Shown here: positions 56,527 to 64,000 of the stretch, piece by piece
How positions within the stretch are numbered: position 1 is the first letter of the stretch
How the letters are laid out: each line of letters begins with the position of its first letter
Assembly (NCBI GenBank): GCA_048498995.1
Contig: JBEHWX010000007.1
Coordinates: 35,163-99,162, forward strand
DNA: 64,000 nucleotides
Origin: JBEHWX01 sp048498995
Lineage (GTDB): Bacteria; Bacteroidota; Ignavibacteria; OLB7
Direction: 5' to 3'
Position numbers and translations under genes: made by a program
Notes under the pieces: model-generated
Seen by the model: only the letters and a program-made list of their open reading frames with translations
The model's database searches: none
What the model was told of the DNA's origin: nothing

Positions 56527-57893
56527 CGGCTCTTCGTCTCCTCGTTGCTGATGACCAGTGCCATCACGCGACGGTTGAGCTGCTTGCCGGCAGACGTTGT
56601 GTTCGGCGCGATCGGGCTGTGCTCGCCGTAGCCGCGCGACTCCAGACGCTCGCGGCCGATCCCGTGCTCGACCAGAAATCCCACCACGGACGCCGCGCGA
56701 TCGCCCGAGAGCGTGTCGTTGTGCGCATCGCTGCCGTCGCTGTCGGTATGTCCCTGAATCTCCACGCGCATCTTCGCATAGCGCTGCATCACGCCGATCA
56801 ACTTGTTGAGCGTCTCGATCGATTCACTCCTGAGCGTGGCCTTGTCGACGTCGAAGTAGACGTTGTCCAGGCGGAAGAGCGTTCCGGCCACCACCGGCAT
56901 CGTCTCGACCGCCGCCTCCTTCTTCCCATCCTCCGGCCTGGCGTGCCCGGCATCATCGGCGGCAACGAGCGTGGCCGGCCGGTAGCGCTCCGGCAGCGCG
57001 GTCTTCCAGATGTCGGCGCGGCCGAAGCCGCGGGTCGACGTCTCGTGCCAGCTCGACAGATAGATCGTGTCGGCGTTCGCCGAGAGATTGAAATAGAAGT
57101 CGGCCGAGGGAGTGTTGATCGGATACGGAAGCCGCTCCGGCGTCGACCAGTTCAGCCAGGTGCTGTCGAGGCGGCGGGAGATGAAGACATCGGGAAGCCC
57201 TTCCTCGGCCCCCCATCCGCTCGACGGAAAGTAGATCGTCCGATCATCGAAGCCGATGAACGGCGCCAAGTCGTCGCGATCGGTGCTGAGCGTCGCGATG
57301 TTCTTCGGCTCGCTGTAGTTGTTCGGTCCGGTTTTGAACGACACGTAGAGATCGTGCTGCCCCTTGGAGTCCTTCCGCTTCAACGACAGCAGCAGCACGT
57401 TCTCGTCGTTGGAGACCGCGAGCCCGGCGACCGTGGTGTCGTTGTAGTAATTCTCGATCTCGAGCGGCGTCGGATAGGCCCATGAGCCGTCGGGGTTCCG
57501 CTCGCTCACGCTGAAGCCCTTCCCCCTGCTGCCGTCGGCGCGATACTGATTCTGAAGGTAGAGACGGGTCATGCTCGCGTTGACCGCGCGCACGCCGTCG
57601 TACTGCGTCGTGTTGAGCGGCCCTTCCATGTGGACGGCCGGCGACCAGGTGCCGTCGGGACGGCGGAGCGCGTACCAGATATCCTCATCGTCCGGGCGCG
57701 TCGAGGCACCGACGTTGCTCGGATCCCCCTTCCGCGTGAAGAAGAGAACCTGCTCGTCGGAGGTGACGATCGGCTGCAGCTCGCTGTACTCGGAGTTGAT
57801 GCCGGAGCCGAGATTGACCCGCTCCGGCTGCGCGACGGCAAGCGCCGGCAGCGCCATGAGCGCGGCGATGAGGAGAGATCTGGTGCGTACCAT
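56523..57893 (-). CDS. PD40 beta-propeller/OmpA-domain envelope protein
   Basis: 456 residues. Signal peptide (LLIAALMALPALAVAQ). Residues about 25-300 contain repeated blades of the PD40 type (TSDEQVLFFTRKG, FIGFDDRTIYFPSSGWG, FNLSANADTIYLSSW). The OmpA-like domain from about 330 carries LDNVYFDVDKATLRSESIET, VEIQGHTDSDGSDAHNDTLS and the C-terminal NRRVMALVI. It binds peptidoglycan through the OmpA domain and probably lies on the periplasmic face of the outer membrane. Such fusions are common in Bacteroidetes, including in T9SS components like PorE, but the TPR part of PorE is not present. Coupled to the GT39-like gene. Confidence 0.88.
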   Translation of the reverse strand: MVRTRSLLIAALMALPALAVAQPERVNLGSGINSEYSELQPIVTSDEQVLFFTRKGDPSNVGASTRPDDEDIWYALRRPDGTWSPAVHMEGPLNTTQYDGVRAVNASMTRLYLQNQYRADGSRGKGFSVSERNPDGSWAYPTPLEIENYYNDTTVAGLAVSNDENVLLLSLKRKDSKGQHDLYVSFKTGPNNYSEPKNIATLSTDRDDLAPFIGFDDRTIYFPSSGWGAEEGLPDVFISRRLDSTWLNWSTPERLPYPINTPSADFYFNLSANADTIYLSSWHETSTRGFGRADIWKTALPERYRPATLVAADDAGHARPEDGKKEAAVETMPVVAGTLFRLDNVYFDVDKATLRSESIETLNKLIGVMQRYAKMRVEIQGHTDSDGSDAHNDTLSGDRAASVVGFLVEHGIGRERLESRGYGEHSPIAPNTTSAGKQLNRRVMALVISNEETKSR

Positions 57894-58090
57894 CTGAGTG
57901 TTCCCCCTGGTGAGAGCTCGCGCCCCGTCTCGTGACGTCCGGATGCCCGAGGCAGCCGGCGGTCGCGGGACGGGGCGCGCGTTCGCGTTGGACCGTTGCG
58001 TTCAGGCCCGCCCTCGATGCCGGACGCGCCGTGTGTGGTCGCCCGGACGCTGGAGGAAGAGCGACGGGCGAAGCTCGAATCGCGAGCCGG

Positions 58091-58753
58091 TTACGAACCG
58101 GCCTTGACGTGGAACGGGAGCTTTCGGGTGAGCTCGTCGGCAAGGCGCGTGTAGGTATCGGCCGGCACGCGCGGATCCTTTGCCGTGAACTCGATGGCGC
58201 CGGTGGTCATCACGCGACGCTTCACCGGGTCGAGCAGCGAGAAGGTGGCGTTGACCGTCTCGTCGCCGCGGCCGGCCCCGGTCGTTGCCGGAGGCGTGTT
58301 GGCGACGCTGAAGCGTGTGATCACCAGGAAGAAATCGATGTTCCCCTGGCGCGCCGCGTCGTTGAACTTGTCCCACGATTTCGGCGTGCCGGCGTTGAGG
58401 TCGTCGGTGGCGTCGAGCGTCACGATGCCGGAGACCGTCTCGTCGCGATACGCGGTGACGGTATTGGAATCGAGGCGGACGCCGAGCGCGGCCGAGAGGC
58501 TGGTGCGGAGCTCGTCGCGCAGCGCCTCGCGCGCCCCCTCGGTGGTCACCCCGCGGCTGGCGGCGTAGACCGAGGAGTTGTTCATCACCAGATCGTTCAT
58601 CTCCGGGAGCAGAAGGACGATCTTTTTCCGGTTGAGCTCCGCCTCGGGATATCCCTCGATGACGACGCGGCTGGGTCCGCCGCAACCGGCCAGAAGCGCG
58701 GCCATGAGCGTGACGAGCGCGAGGCTCGACGATGCGATGCTGCGTGATCTCAT
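58091..58753 (-). CDS. Lipoprotein of unknown function
   Basis: 220 residues. Signal peptide with lipobox LLAGC (Cys at residue 24). The mature part begins GGPSRVVIEGYPEAELNRKK with a strand KIVLLLPEMNDL; later VNATFSLLDPVKRRVMTTGA and IEFTAKDP. The pattern of a core strand, a helix and a GAIEFTAK strand resembles the small envelope lipoproteins at 40.2 and 41.1 kb only loosely. Its ATG overlaps the stop of the GlmU-like gene as ATGA, so it is co-translated with it. Confidence 0.75.
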   Translation of the reverse strand: MRSRSIASSSLALVTLMAALLAGCGGPSRVVIEGYPEAELNRKKIVLLLPEMNDLVMNNSSVYAASRGVTTEGAREALRDELRTSLSAALGVRLDSNTVTAYRDETVSGIVTLDATDDLNAGTPKSWDKFNDAARQGNIDFFLVITRFSVANTPPATTGAGRGDETVNATFSLLDPVKRRVMTTGAIEFTAKDPRVPADTYTRLADELTRKLPFHVKAGS

Positions 58754-59988
58754 ACGTCCTGCGTGTTGAGTGTTTCGGTGCCGGGGGTCGCCGTGGATTC
58801 GGCGACGTGCCGGAGAAGCGCTTCGTCGGCGTCGGTGAAGGGAACGCGGCGCCGACCATGCACGGTGCGCGCGAGCTCGATGGCGCGTCCGAGCTCGAAG
58901 CGTTCGAACCCGTCGGCCCCTCCCCAGGCGAAGCTCGGGATCTCCTTGGGCGGAAACCCGCCGCCGAAGACGTTGGCCGCCACGCCGATCACCGTGCCGG
59001 TGTTGAGCATGGTGTTGATGCCGGTCTTGGCGTGGTCGCCGATGAGCGAGCCGAGGAACATCCGGCCGGAGTTGACCTCGCGGCCGGCGAGCTTGACGCG
59101 AATAGTACCGTAATTGTTCTTCAGATCCGAAGTGTTCGTGTCCGCCCCGAGGTTGACCCAGGCACCGAGGTAGCTGTGGCCGAGAAAGCCGTCGTGCTGC
59201 TTGTTGCCGAAGCCGATGAAGATGGTGTTCTCCACCTCTCCGCCGACTTTGCAGCTCGGCCCGATCGACGTCTGCCCGTAGATCTTCGCGCCGATCTTGA
59301 TCCGGCTTCCGTCGCCGATGTAGCAGGGCCCCTCGATCACGGCGTTCGGCATCACCTCGACCCCGCGTCCGATGATCACGGGACCCGGACCGGCGTCGAT
59401 CACCGCCCCTGGCATTACCGTCGAGCCGTAGCCGAGGATGACGTTGTCGCGATGCATCACGTGGGCGCCGGACATCACCACTCCTTCCTCCCCGTCCCGG
59501 GCGATCAGCGCGGCGTCGGCGGCGATCCGCGCGCCGTTGTCGGTCAGCAGATCCCAGAGATACTCGTAGGCGATCGGAGGCTCCACCTGATGGACCGGGA
59601 TATCGCCATGCAGCGGCAGTTCGAGCGCGTCGGCTTCCCAGTCGAGCCGGGAGATGGCGCCGGGGCCGAGGCGGGCGGCGACCACGGTCGAGCCGTGGGC
59701 CAGGATCCATTCGTCGGAGGTCGGGAAGGAGGCGATGAGCTCGGCCAGCGCCGGGACGCGGGCGTTCAGAAACAGCGTGGTCTCCTCCGGCGCGGTCACC
59801 GCGTCGCCCAGGGCGCCGTGATAGGCACGGATATGCCGGCGGCCATGGAGCGTGACGGTGGAATCCCCGAGGGCCCGTTCAGCGCGGGCGCGCAGAGTCA
59901 TCGTGCCGACGAGAAGATGGGAGAGATGACGGGTAAGCCCGAGCGGGTAGAAGTTCTCGACGAGGCGGTCTTCGAACAGGCAGATCAT
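58750..59988 (-). CDS. GlmU-like nucleotidyltransferase with hexapeptide domain
   Basis: 412 residues. N-terminal half: ICLFEDRLVENFYPLGLTRH and DLLTDNGARIAADA, as in the Bacteroidetes-type 'alternative GlmU' proteins (a divergent nucleotidyltransferase). C-terminal left-handed beta-helix: repeated hexads in VMPGAVIDAGPGPVIIGRGV and IGDGSRIKIGAKIYGQTSIG, followed by DLKNNYGTIRVKLAGREVN, SGRMFLGSLIGDHAKTGINT and TVIGVAANVFGGG. This is the form thought to act on sugar-1-phosphates such as GlcNAc-1-P. The exact substrate is not settled. Confidence 0.85.
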   Translation of the reverse strand: MICLFEDRLVENFYPLGLTRHLSHLLVGTMTLRARAERALGDSTVTLHGRRHIRAYHGALGDAVTAPEETTLFLNARVPALAELIASFPTSDEWILAHGSTVVAARLGPGAISRLDWEADALELPLHGDIPVHQVEPPIAYEYLWDLLTDNGARIAADAALIARDGEEGVVMSGAHVMHRDNVILGYGSTVMPGAVIDAGPGPVIIGRGVEVMPNAVIEGPCYIGDGSRIKIGAKIYGQTSIGPSCKVGGEVENTIFIGFGNKQHDGFLGHSYLGAWVNLGADTNTSDLKNNYGTIRVKLAGREVNSGRMFLGSLIGDHAKTGINTMLNTGTVIGVAANVFGGGFPPKEIPSFAWGGADGFERFELGRAIELARTVHGRRRVPFTDADEALLRHVAESTATPGTETLNTQDV

Positions 59989-60078
59989 TCGAAAGGCTCA
60001 CAGTCGTGGAAGGAGATTCCGGCGGCCGGAAAAGAAAGAAGCGCGATGATCCGTCGGAATCACCGCGCCTCCAGCGGG

Positions 60079-60167
60079 CGGAAAGAGAGGGATTCGAACC
60101 CTCGGTACGGTTTGAGCCGTACAAACGCTTTCCAGGCGTTCCAGTTAAACCACTCCTGCATCTTTCC
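60079..60167 (-). tRNA. tRNA-Ser (GGA)
   Basis: 89 bases. Acceptor stem GGAAAGA pairs with TCTTTCC; discriminator G. The anticodon stem AACGC/GCGTT encloses CTGGAAA, giving anticodon GGA. A long variable arm (GTACGG/CCGTAC) marks it as a class II serine tRNA, and the T arm has GGTTCGAATCC. CCA is not encoded. Confidence 0.97.
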
Positions 60168-60198
60168 GTCTGCGCCGACGGGAACACCATCGACGCGG

Positions 60199-60229
60199 CA
60201 AATTTACAATCTCCGAGTGCCCGAGGCAA
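60199..60229 (-). promoter_or_regulatory. tRNA-Ser promoter (TTG-N20-TAAATTTG)
   Basis: On the minus strand TTG (60229-60227), a 20-base spacer, then TAAATTTG (60206-60199), 31 bases before the tRNA. An excellent match to the Bacteroidetes-type promoter. Confidence 0.75.
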
Positions 60230-60352
60230 GAGGGATGTGCATCCCGATCTCACAAATTTCATCCGTTTCGACGATTCCCTCCCCCGAACATCCTCCTCAC
60301 TCCCCTTCCACGGCCGTTTCGGGCGCCGATGCACGGCCGGGCGAGGGAAGTT

Positions 60353-60940
60353 TCAGACCACCTTGCGGTCGATCGTCCCCTTCTCCTCATCCTTGCGCGA
60401 GCTCCTGACGCTCCGCTCCAGCTCCCGGTAGCGCCGTGCGTGCAGCTCGGTGTACCGGACGAAGCCGACCGTGTGGAGCACCAGCACCACCACGCCGCCG
60501 AAGAGCACTCCCTTGGCCAGCGACGAATAGAGCCGGTGGTCGGCGTCGAACGCATCGCGCAGCGCCATCTTTTCAGCCGGGATCGCGTCGAAGTCGCCGA
60601 TGGCGATCCGCGTCGCGTTCACCCTCGGGAAGAGAACGTTCGTGTAGTAGAACGCGGTGGCCAGCATCGCGGCCGAGATCACCAGGGTGGCCCAGTTCAT
60701 CCACTGACGGTAACGGAAGGCGGTGTAGAGGGTCCCGCCCACCAGTAGCACGCCGGCGACGATCTCGAACATGCCGAGCCGGCGGATGATCTCGCCGTTG
60801 ACCGCGCCGGCCAGCGTCCGGCTCGGAAGCAGCCCGGGCTGGAAGACCGCCCCGGCCACGCCGATGCCGAAGAACAGGACGCTCCCGATCCAGGCGGCAA
60901 GGGCCAGATAGATGATGACGTTGAGAACGTACTTGAGCAT
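60353..60940 (-). CDS. DUF4149/TMEM205-like membrane protein
   Basis: 195 residues, four membrane helices (YVLNVIIYLALAAWIGSVLF; FEIVAGVLLVGGTLYTAF; NWATLVISAAMLATAFYYTN; GVLFGGVVVLVLHTVGF). The pattern GSVLFFGIGVAGAVFQPGL and FPRVNATR matches DUF4149. Function unknown. A polar basic tail (RRYRELERSVRSSRKDEEK) faces the cytoplasm. It lies 28 bases behind the dehydrogenase gene on the same strand and is probably co-transcribed with it. Confidence 0.85.
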   Translation of the reverse strand: MLKYVLNVIIYLALAAWIGSVLFFGIGVAGAVFQPGLLPSRTLAGAVNGEIIRRLGMFEIVAGVLLVGGTLYTAFRYRQWMNWATLVISAAMLATAFYYTNVLFPRVNATRIAIGDFDAIPAEKMALRDAFDADHRLYSSLAKGVLFGGVVVLVLHTVGFVRYTELHARRYRELERSVRSSRKDEEKGTIDRKVV

Positions 60941-60968
60941 GATCCTTCCGACCGTTGATCCAGCCCGC

Positions 60969-61979
60969 TCAGGCCAGCCGCTCGATGATCGCCGCGGTCA
61001 TCTCCGTGGTTCCGACGCCCCCCTCGCGGTTGAGGTCGCGCGTCACCTGCTTCCCGTCGCGGATCACCTCGGCCAGCGCCCGCTCGATCTTGTCGGCGGT
61101 CGTCTTCTGTCCGATATGGCGCAGCAGCATGGTGCCGGCCAGCAGCAGCGCGGCCGGGTTCGCCAGATTCTTGCCGGCGATATCCGGCGCCGAGCCGTGC
61201 ACCGCCTCGAACACCGCCACCGAAGCGCCGATGTTCGCCCCCGGCGCGAGGCCGAGGCCGCCGACCAGACCGCTGGCAAGATCCGACAGGATGTCGCCGA
61301 AGAGGTTCGTGGTGACGATAATGTCGAACTGATTCGGGTTGATCACCATCTGCATCGCCATGTTGTCGACGATCTTGTCGTCGCAGACGATCTGCGGATA
61401 GCGCTCGGCGACCTGACGACCGACCTCGAGGAACATGCCGGAGGTAAACTTCAGAATGTTCGCCTTGTGGACGATCGTGACCTTCTTCCGATCTTGCGCA
61501 ACGGCGTACTCGAACGCGGCGGTGACGATCCGCTCGGCTCCCTTGCGGGTGACGATCGCGACCGACTCGGCCACGTTCTTCTCCTCGTCGGCATAACGCT
61601 CGACGCCGGAGTAGAGCCCCTCGGTGTTCTCGCGGAAGATTACCAGATCGATGTCGCTGTAGCGGCTTGCGACCCCTTCGAAGCTCCGGGTCGGACGAAG
61701 ATTGATATACAGATCGAACTCGCGGCGCAGCGCGACGTTCACGCTGCGAAAGCCGGTGCCGACCGGCGTGGTCAACGGGCCCTTGAGCGCGACGCCTACC
61801 TCGCGGATGACATCGATCGTCGCCTGCGGCAACGGGTTTCCTTCACGTTCGTAGGTGCCGAGCCCTGCCGAGGCCTCCACCCATTCGATCTCGGCGCCTG
61901 CGGCCTCCATGATCGTGAGGACAGATTCGACAATGCTGGGGCCGATGCCGTCGCCGGGGATGTAGACAACGCGAGTCAT
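60969..61979 (-). CDS. NAD-dependent isocitrate dehydrogenase-like enzyme
   Basis: 336 residues. Beta-decarboxylating dehydrogenase family. Motifs: VVYIPGDGIGPSIVESV, NLRPTRSFEGVASRY, LVIFRENTEGLYSG (as in isocitrate rather than isopropylmalate dehydrogenase), VHKANILKFTSGMF, and NLFGDILSDLASGLVGGLG with the metal-binding Asp residues. The adenine-binding stretch is FEAVHGSAPDIAGKNLANPA, typical of NAD users. Homoisocitrate or isopropylmalate dehydrogenase are less likely alternatives. The ATG at 61979 is used; an in-frame GTG lies seven codons upstream. Confidence 0.85.
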   Translation of the reverse strand: MTRVVYIPGDGIGPSIVESVLTIMEAAGAEIEWVEASAGLGTYEREGNPLPQATIDVIREVGVALKGPLTTPVGTGFRSVNVALRREFDLYINLRPTRSFEGVASRYSDIDLVIFRENTEGLYSGVERYADEEKNVAESVAIVTRKGAERIVTAAFEYAVAQDRKKVTIVHKANILKFTSGMFLEVGRQVAERYPQIVCDDKIVDNMAMQMVINPNQFDIIVTTNLFGDILSDLASGLVGGLGLAPGANIGASVAVFEAVHGSAPDIAGKNLANPAALLLAGTMLLRHIGQKTTADKIERALAEVIRDGKQVTRDLNREGGVGTTEMTAAIIERLA

Positions 61980-62117
61980 TGCTTCGTGCGGATGATTCAC
62001 TGTTATTGATCGCCGGCCTGCGCGTCTTCAACGTCACCTGCCGGTGGTTTCGTTTCGCGGTCGCGAACTGGCCACGCAAGATTCAGACCCGTTCGACGTC
62101 CTCGAATCGATTTGACC

Positions 62118-62162
62118 AAAAAAAAGAAGTCCTGACATCATGCGAGCGACGACGCCAGGACT
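62118..62162 (-). terminator. Intrinsic terminator of tRNA-Gly
   Basis: On the minus strand AGTCCTG ... CAGGACT with a long interior loop, followed by TC and eight T residues. It begins 37 bases after the tRNA 3' end. This is the only textbook terminator with a T run in the window. Confidence 0.85.
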
Positions 62163-62196
62163 ACCTGTGATCTAGATTTGGAGCGGACTCCATTTT

Positions 62197-62270
<74 letters not shown>

Positions 62271-62579
62271 GTGCGATCGTTAAGGGACAGCAAAACTAAT
62301 GCATCCAAGGGCTGTCTGCAAGAGGTATCTCTCACGAAAACATTCTGTTATGTGTGTATCCACGCACCTCTCTCAGGAGCACGTTCCGAAGCCGTCCCGC
62401 ACTCCCCGCCCAAGCACATGGAGCGCGGGCTACCATGCATGCATGCGGCTCATGGATGGCGCTCGTGGATGACGCTCATACGTGTAAATCGTGATCCCCA
62501 CCCATCAAAGCCCTCGCGTTCACCGGCAGTGATGACTATCTTGGCCGAAGTGCGGCATCTACACGCTAATTCATTTGCT
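62271..62579. other. Divergent spacer between tRNA-Gly and the PorV-like gene
   Basis: 309 bases holding the tRNA-Gly promoter and, near 62430-62480, an imperfect short repeat of GCTCATGGATG type. TTCATTTG at 62570-62577 resembles a -7 box but lies only two bases before the ATG. Confidence 0.4.
62291..62321 (-). promoter_or_regulatory. tRNA-Gly promoter (TTG-N20-TAGTTTTG)
   Basis: On the minus strand TTG (62321-62319), 20 bases, TAGTTTTG (62298-62291), 20 bases before the tRNA. Same spacing as the tRNA-Ser promoter. Confidence 0.75.
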
Positions 62580-63614
62580 ATGACCAAATCGTTCTTCGTC
62601 GGCGCGGCGCTCGCCCTCGCTCTGCCCCACGTTGCCGACGCCCAGGGCTTCTCCAACGCGAAGTACGCGGGGGAATTCCTCTCCACCGGCGTCGGAGCCC
62701 GCTCGGCGGCCCTCGGCGGCGCCGGCACCGGCTTTTCGGACGATGTCACCGCCGGATATTTCAACCCCGCCTCCCTTTCGCTGGTGAACTATCCGCAGAT
62801 AGCGATCCTCCACGAGTCCCGCTTCGGCGGCCAGATCAATTACGACTTCGCCGGCGGCGCGCTCCCGGTCGGCGCCAACCAGACGCTGGGCATCAGCGCC
62901 ATCCGGCTCGGCATGGACGGCATCAAGGATTCGCGCAACGCCCTGATCGACCGCAACGGCAACGGCATCCTCGACGAGGATGACCGTATCGACGAGGCGA
63001 AGATCAAGATCGGCAACGCCGCCGACTGGGCGGTGTTCGGATCGTACGCCCGCAAGATCAACGACCGGCTCTCGGTCGGCGGCAATCTGAAGGTGTTCTA
63101 CAAGACCGTGCTCGAGCACTCCGCCTGGGGACTCGGCATCGACGCAAGCGCATCCTACAGGCCGATGGAGAACCTGATGCTCGGCGCCACGCTCGCCGAT
63201 GCCACCAAGTCGCTCCTCTCCTGGGATACCGGCAATCAGGAGTTCATCGTCCCCACGCTTCGGCTCGGCGGCGCCTACCGCTACCGGATCACCGACGCGC
63301 ACAGCATCATGCCGGTGCTCGACGGCGTGTTCCGCTTCGAGGGACGCCACGAGGCCACCAACGTCGACCTCGGCTTCGCCTCGCTCGATCTGCAGGCCGG
63401 CATGGAATACTCCTTCAAGGATCGCGTCTTCGTGCGCGGCGGCTACTCCGAGCTCGGACAGCTCACCGTCGGCGCCGGCATCAAGCTTCCGAAGCTGAAC
63501 ATCGACTACGCGTTCGTGCAGCCGAGCGCCGACCAGGCCGGGCTCGGCCAGACGCACCGGGTCTCGCTGATGCTCACGCTCGAGGAGCCGAAGTTCTCCC
63601 GCGCCGGCGAGTGA
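62580..63614 (+). CDS. PorV/UPF0164-like outer-membrane protein with EF-hand-type loop
   Basis: 344 residues. Signal peptide ending in ADAQ at residue 22. The mature start YAGEFLSTGVGARSAALGGA and then FSDDVTAGYFNPASLS is the signature of the PorV/FadL-like UPF0164 barrels. Strands follow to a C-terminal ...HRVSLMLTLEEPKF. An external loop at residues 124-135 reads DRNGNGILDEDD, a complete calcium-binding EF-hand/dockerin loop. In Bacteroidetes, PorV is the outer-membrane shuttle protein of the type IX secretion system; related proteins also occur without T9SS. No other T9SS gene is identified here. Upstream in-frame codons are non-family sequence, so the ATG at 62580 is used. Confidence 0.87.
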   Translation: MTKSFFVGAALALALPHVADAQGFSNAKYAGEFLSTGVGARSAALGGAGTGFSDDVTAGYFNPASLSLVNYPQIAILHESRFGGQINYDFAGGALPVGANQTLGISAIRLGMDGIKDSRNALIDRNGNGILDEDDRIDEAKIKIGNAADWAVFGSYARKINDRLSVGGNLKVFYKTVLEHSAWGLGIDASASYRPMENLMLGATLADATKSLLSWDTGNQEFIVPTLRLGGAYRYRITDAHSIMPVLDGVFRFEGRHEATNVDLGFASLDLQAGMEYSFKDRVFVRGGYSELGQLTVGAGIKLPKLNIDYAFVQPSADQAGLGQTHRVSLMLTLEEPKFSRAGE

Positions 63615-63662
63615 TCGCCCCATGATCGCGAGCGCGTATCGCTCGTACTACGCCGAATAACG

Positions 63663-63696
63663 AACGAGGCCGGGAGATGATTCTCCCGGCCTCGTT
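63663..63696 (+). terminator. Strong hairpin terminator after the PorV-like gene
   Basis: Perfect 15-base arms AACGAGGCCGGGAGA and TCTCCCGGCCTCGTT with a four-base TGAT loop, followed by GCATTTC. Confidence 0.85.
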
Positions 63697-63732
63697 GCAT
63701 TTCAGATCGCATCCATGCTGGCCGCCCTACAT

Positions 63733-63759
63733 CGGTAGCCGCACGTCTTCAGCGTGCGC
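63733..63759 (+). repeat. Interspersed palindromic repeat, copy 8
   Basis: CGGTAGCC lead, arms CGCACG and CGTGCG around TCTTCAG; near-identical to copy 4. Confidence 0.8.
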
Positions 63760-63775
63760 TGTTCGCGGTATCACG

Positions 63776-63801
63776 GCGCAGCCTGAAGAGCTGCGCCTAC
63801 C
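63776..63801 (-). repeat. Interspersed palindromic repeat, copy 9 (inverted, diverged)
   Basis: GCGCAG, CCTGAAGAG, CTGCGCCTACC: compensating changes keep the arms paired (GCGCAG with CTGCGC). Confidence 0.75.
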
Positions 63802-63829
63802 ACCTGAGGTTTGGAGCGCATGGTATGTC

Positions 63830-63857
63830 CGGTAGCCGCACGTCTTCAGCGTGCGCA
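63830..63857 (+). repeat. Interspersed palindromic repeat, copy 10
   Basis: CGGTAGCC lead, arms CGCACG and CGTGCG around TCTTCAG. The remaining 143 bases to the window end hold nothing I can identify. Confidence 0.8.
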
Positions 63858-64000
63858 TGGATACCACGGCAAGTCCCTAGTTGGCACATCGAAAGCCGCA
63901 GGTCGGTAGTGTACTGTGTTAGGTTCAAAAAGGGTTAGGTAGCCGGAACAAGCGAGCTCTGGTGATGCAGAGGGTTAAAGACCTCGCGCTTCTTCCAGAG

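Noticed and set aside
62580..63614. Evidence for a type IX secretion system locus
   Set aside because: Only a PorV-like protein and a PorE-like PD40-OmpA protein are present, far apart. No PorU, PorT, Sov, GldK-N or C-terminal T9SS signal domains are seen.
63858..64000. Beginning of an insertion sequence at the right edge
   Set aside because: A few short direct and inverted matches are visible, but there is no transposase codon pattern or terminal inverted repeat within the window.

Overview
This window is 64 kb of GC-rich bacterial chromosome, packed with housekeeping and envelope genes. There is no rRNA, prophage, transposase or CRISPR array. Several features point to the Bacteroidetes/Chlorobi/Ignavibacteria-Kapabacteria side of the FCB group. 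Two tRNA genes carry promoters of the form TTG-N20-TAnnTTTG, the Bacteroidetes-type sigma element, and similar TAnATTyG boxes sit upstream of many protein genes. There is a PorV/UPF0164-type outer-membrane protein, a beta-propeller (PD40)-OmpA protein, an 'alternative' GlmU-like nucleotidyltransferase/hexapeptide protein, and an RF2 gene with a +1 programmed frameshift. The placement is an inference; no rRNA is present to settle it.

Layout. 1-6.2 kb (minus): surface-polysaccharide genes wecC, wecB, an SLBB export protein and a Wzi-like outer-membrane protein cut by the window edge; the last three are joined by start/stop overlaps. 6.7-10.8 kb (minus): a DUF72 protein and uvrA with a histone-H1-like N-terminal tail. 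11.5-17.3 kb (plus): lysine 6-aminotransferase-like enzyme, penicillin-acylase-family hydrolase, mnmA. 17.4-18.5 kb (minus): two tandem paralogous small proteins of unknown function. 19-29.8 kb (plus): GT2 glycosyltransferase, MoxR-type ATPase with VWA partner, YheT-type hydrolase, a large PAS hybrid histidine kinase, a GDPD phosphodiesterase and an AT-richer orphan. 29.9-36.4 kb: LysM protein, APC permease, secreted LmbE-type deacetylase, YjbR protein, a membrane glycosyltransferase-like protein and a YkgJ cysteine-cluster protein. 37-40.2 kb (plus): paaA-orf-paaB-paaC-paaD for phenylacetyl-CoA epoxidase, without paaE. 40.2-41.7 kb: two paralogous lipoproteins.

41.8-61.98 kb (minus): prfB; a signalling block (CheY-like regulator, NtrC-type regulator, sensorless kinase, receiver-TPR protein, KinB-like sensor kinase); a BamA-like protein; NfeD; a membrane-anchored STAND-like NTPase; a GT39-like membrane protein coupled to OmpA-PD40; a lipoprotein coupled to the GlmU-like protein; tRNA-Ser; a DUF4149 membrane protein; and a decarboxylating isocitrate/isopropylmalate-type dehydrogenase. 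62-64 kb: tRNA-Gly with a good intrinsic terminator, then the PorV-like protein on the plus strand.

Across scales, the most distinctive non-coding signal is a family of short palindromes (arms GCGCACG/CGTGCGC around a TCTTCAG loop) in at least ten intergenic copies. Some copies are interleaved with a second GC-rich hairpin module. The most interesting proteins are the UvrA with a Lys/Ala-rich tail, the STAND-like membrane NTPase, the tandem small paralogs, the PorV-like barrel with an EF-hand loop, and the extra ORF inside the paa operon.
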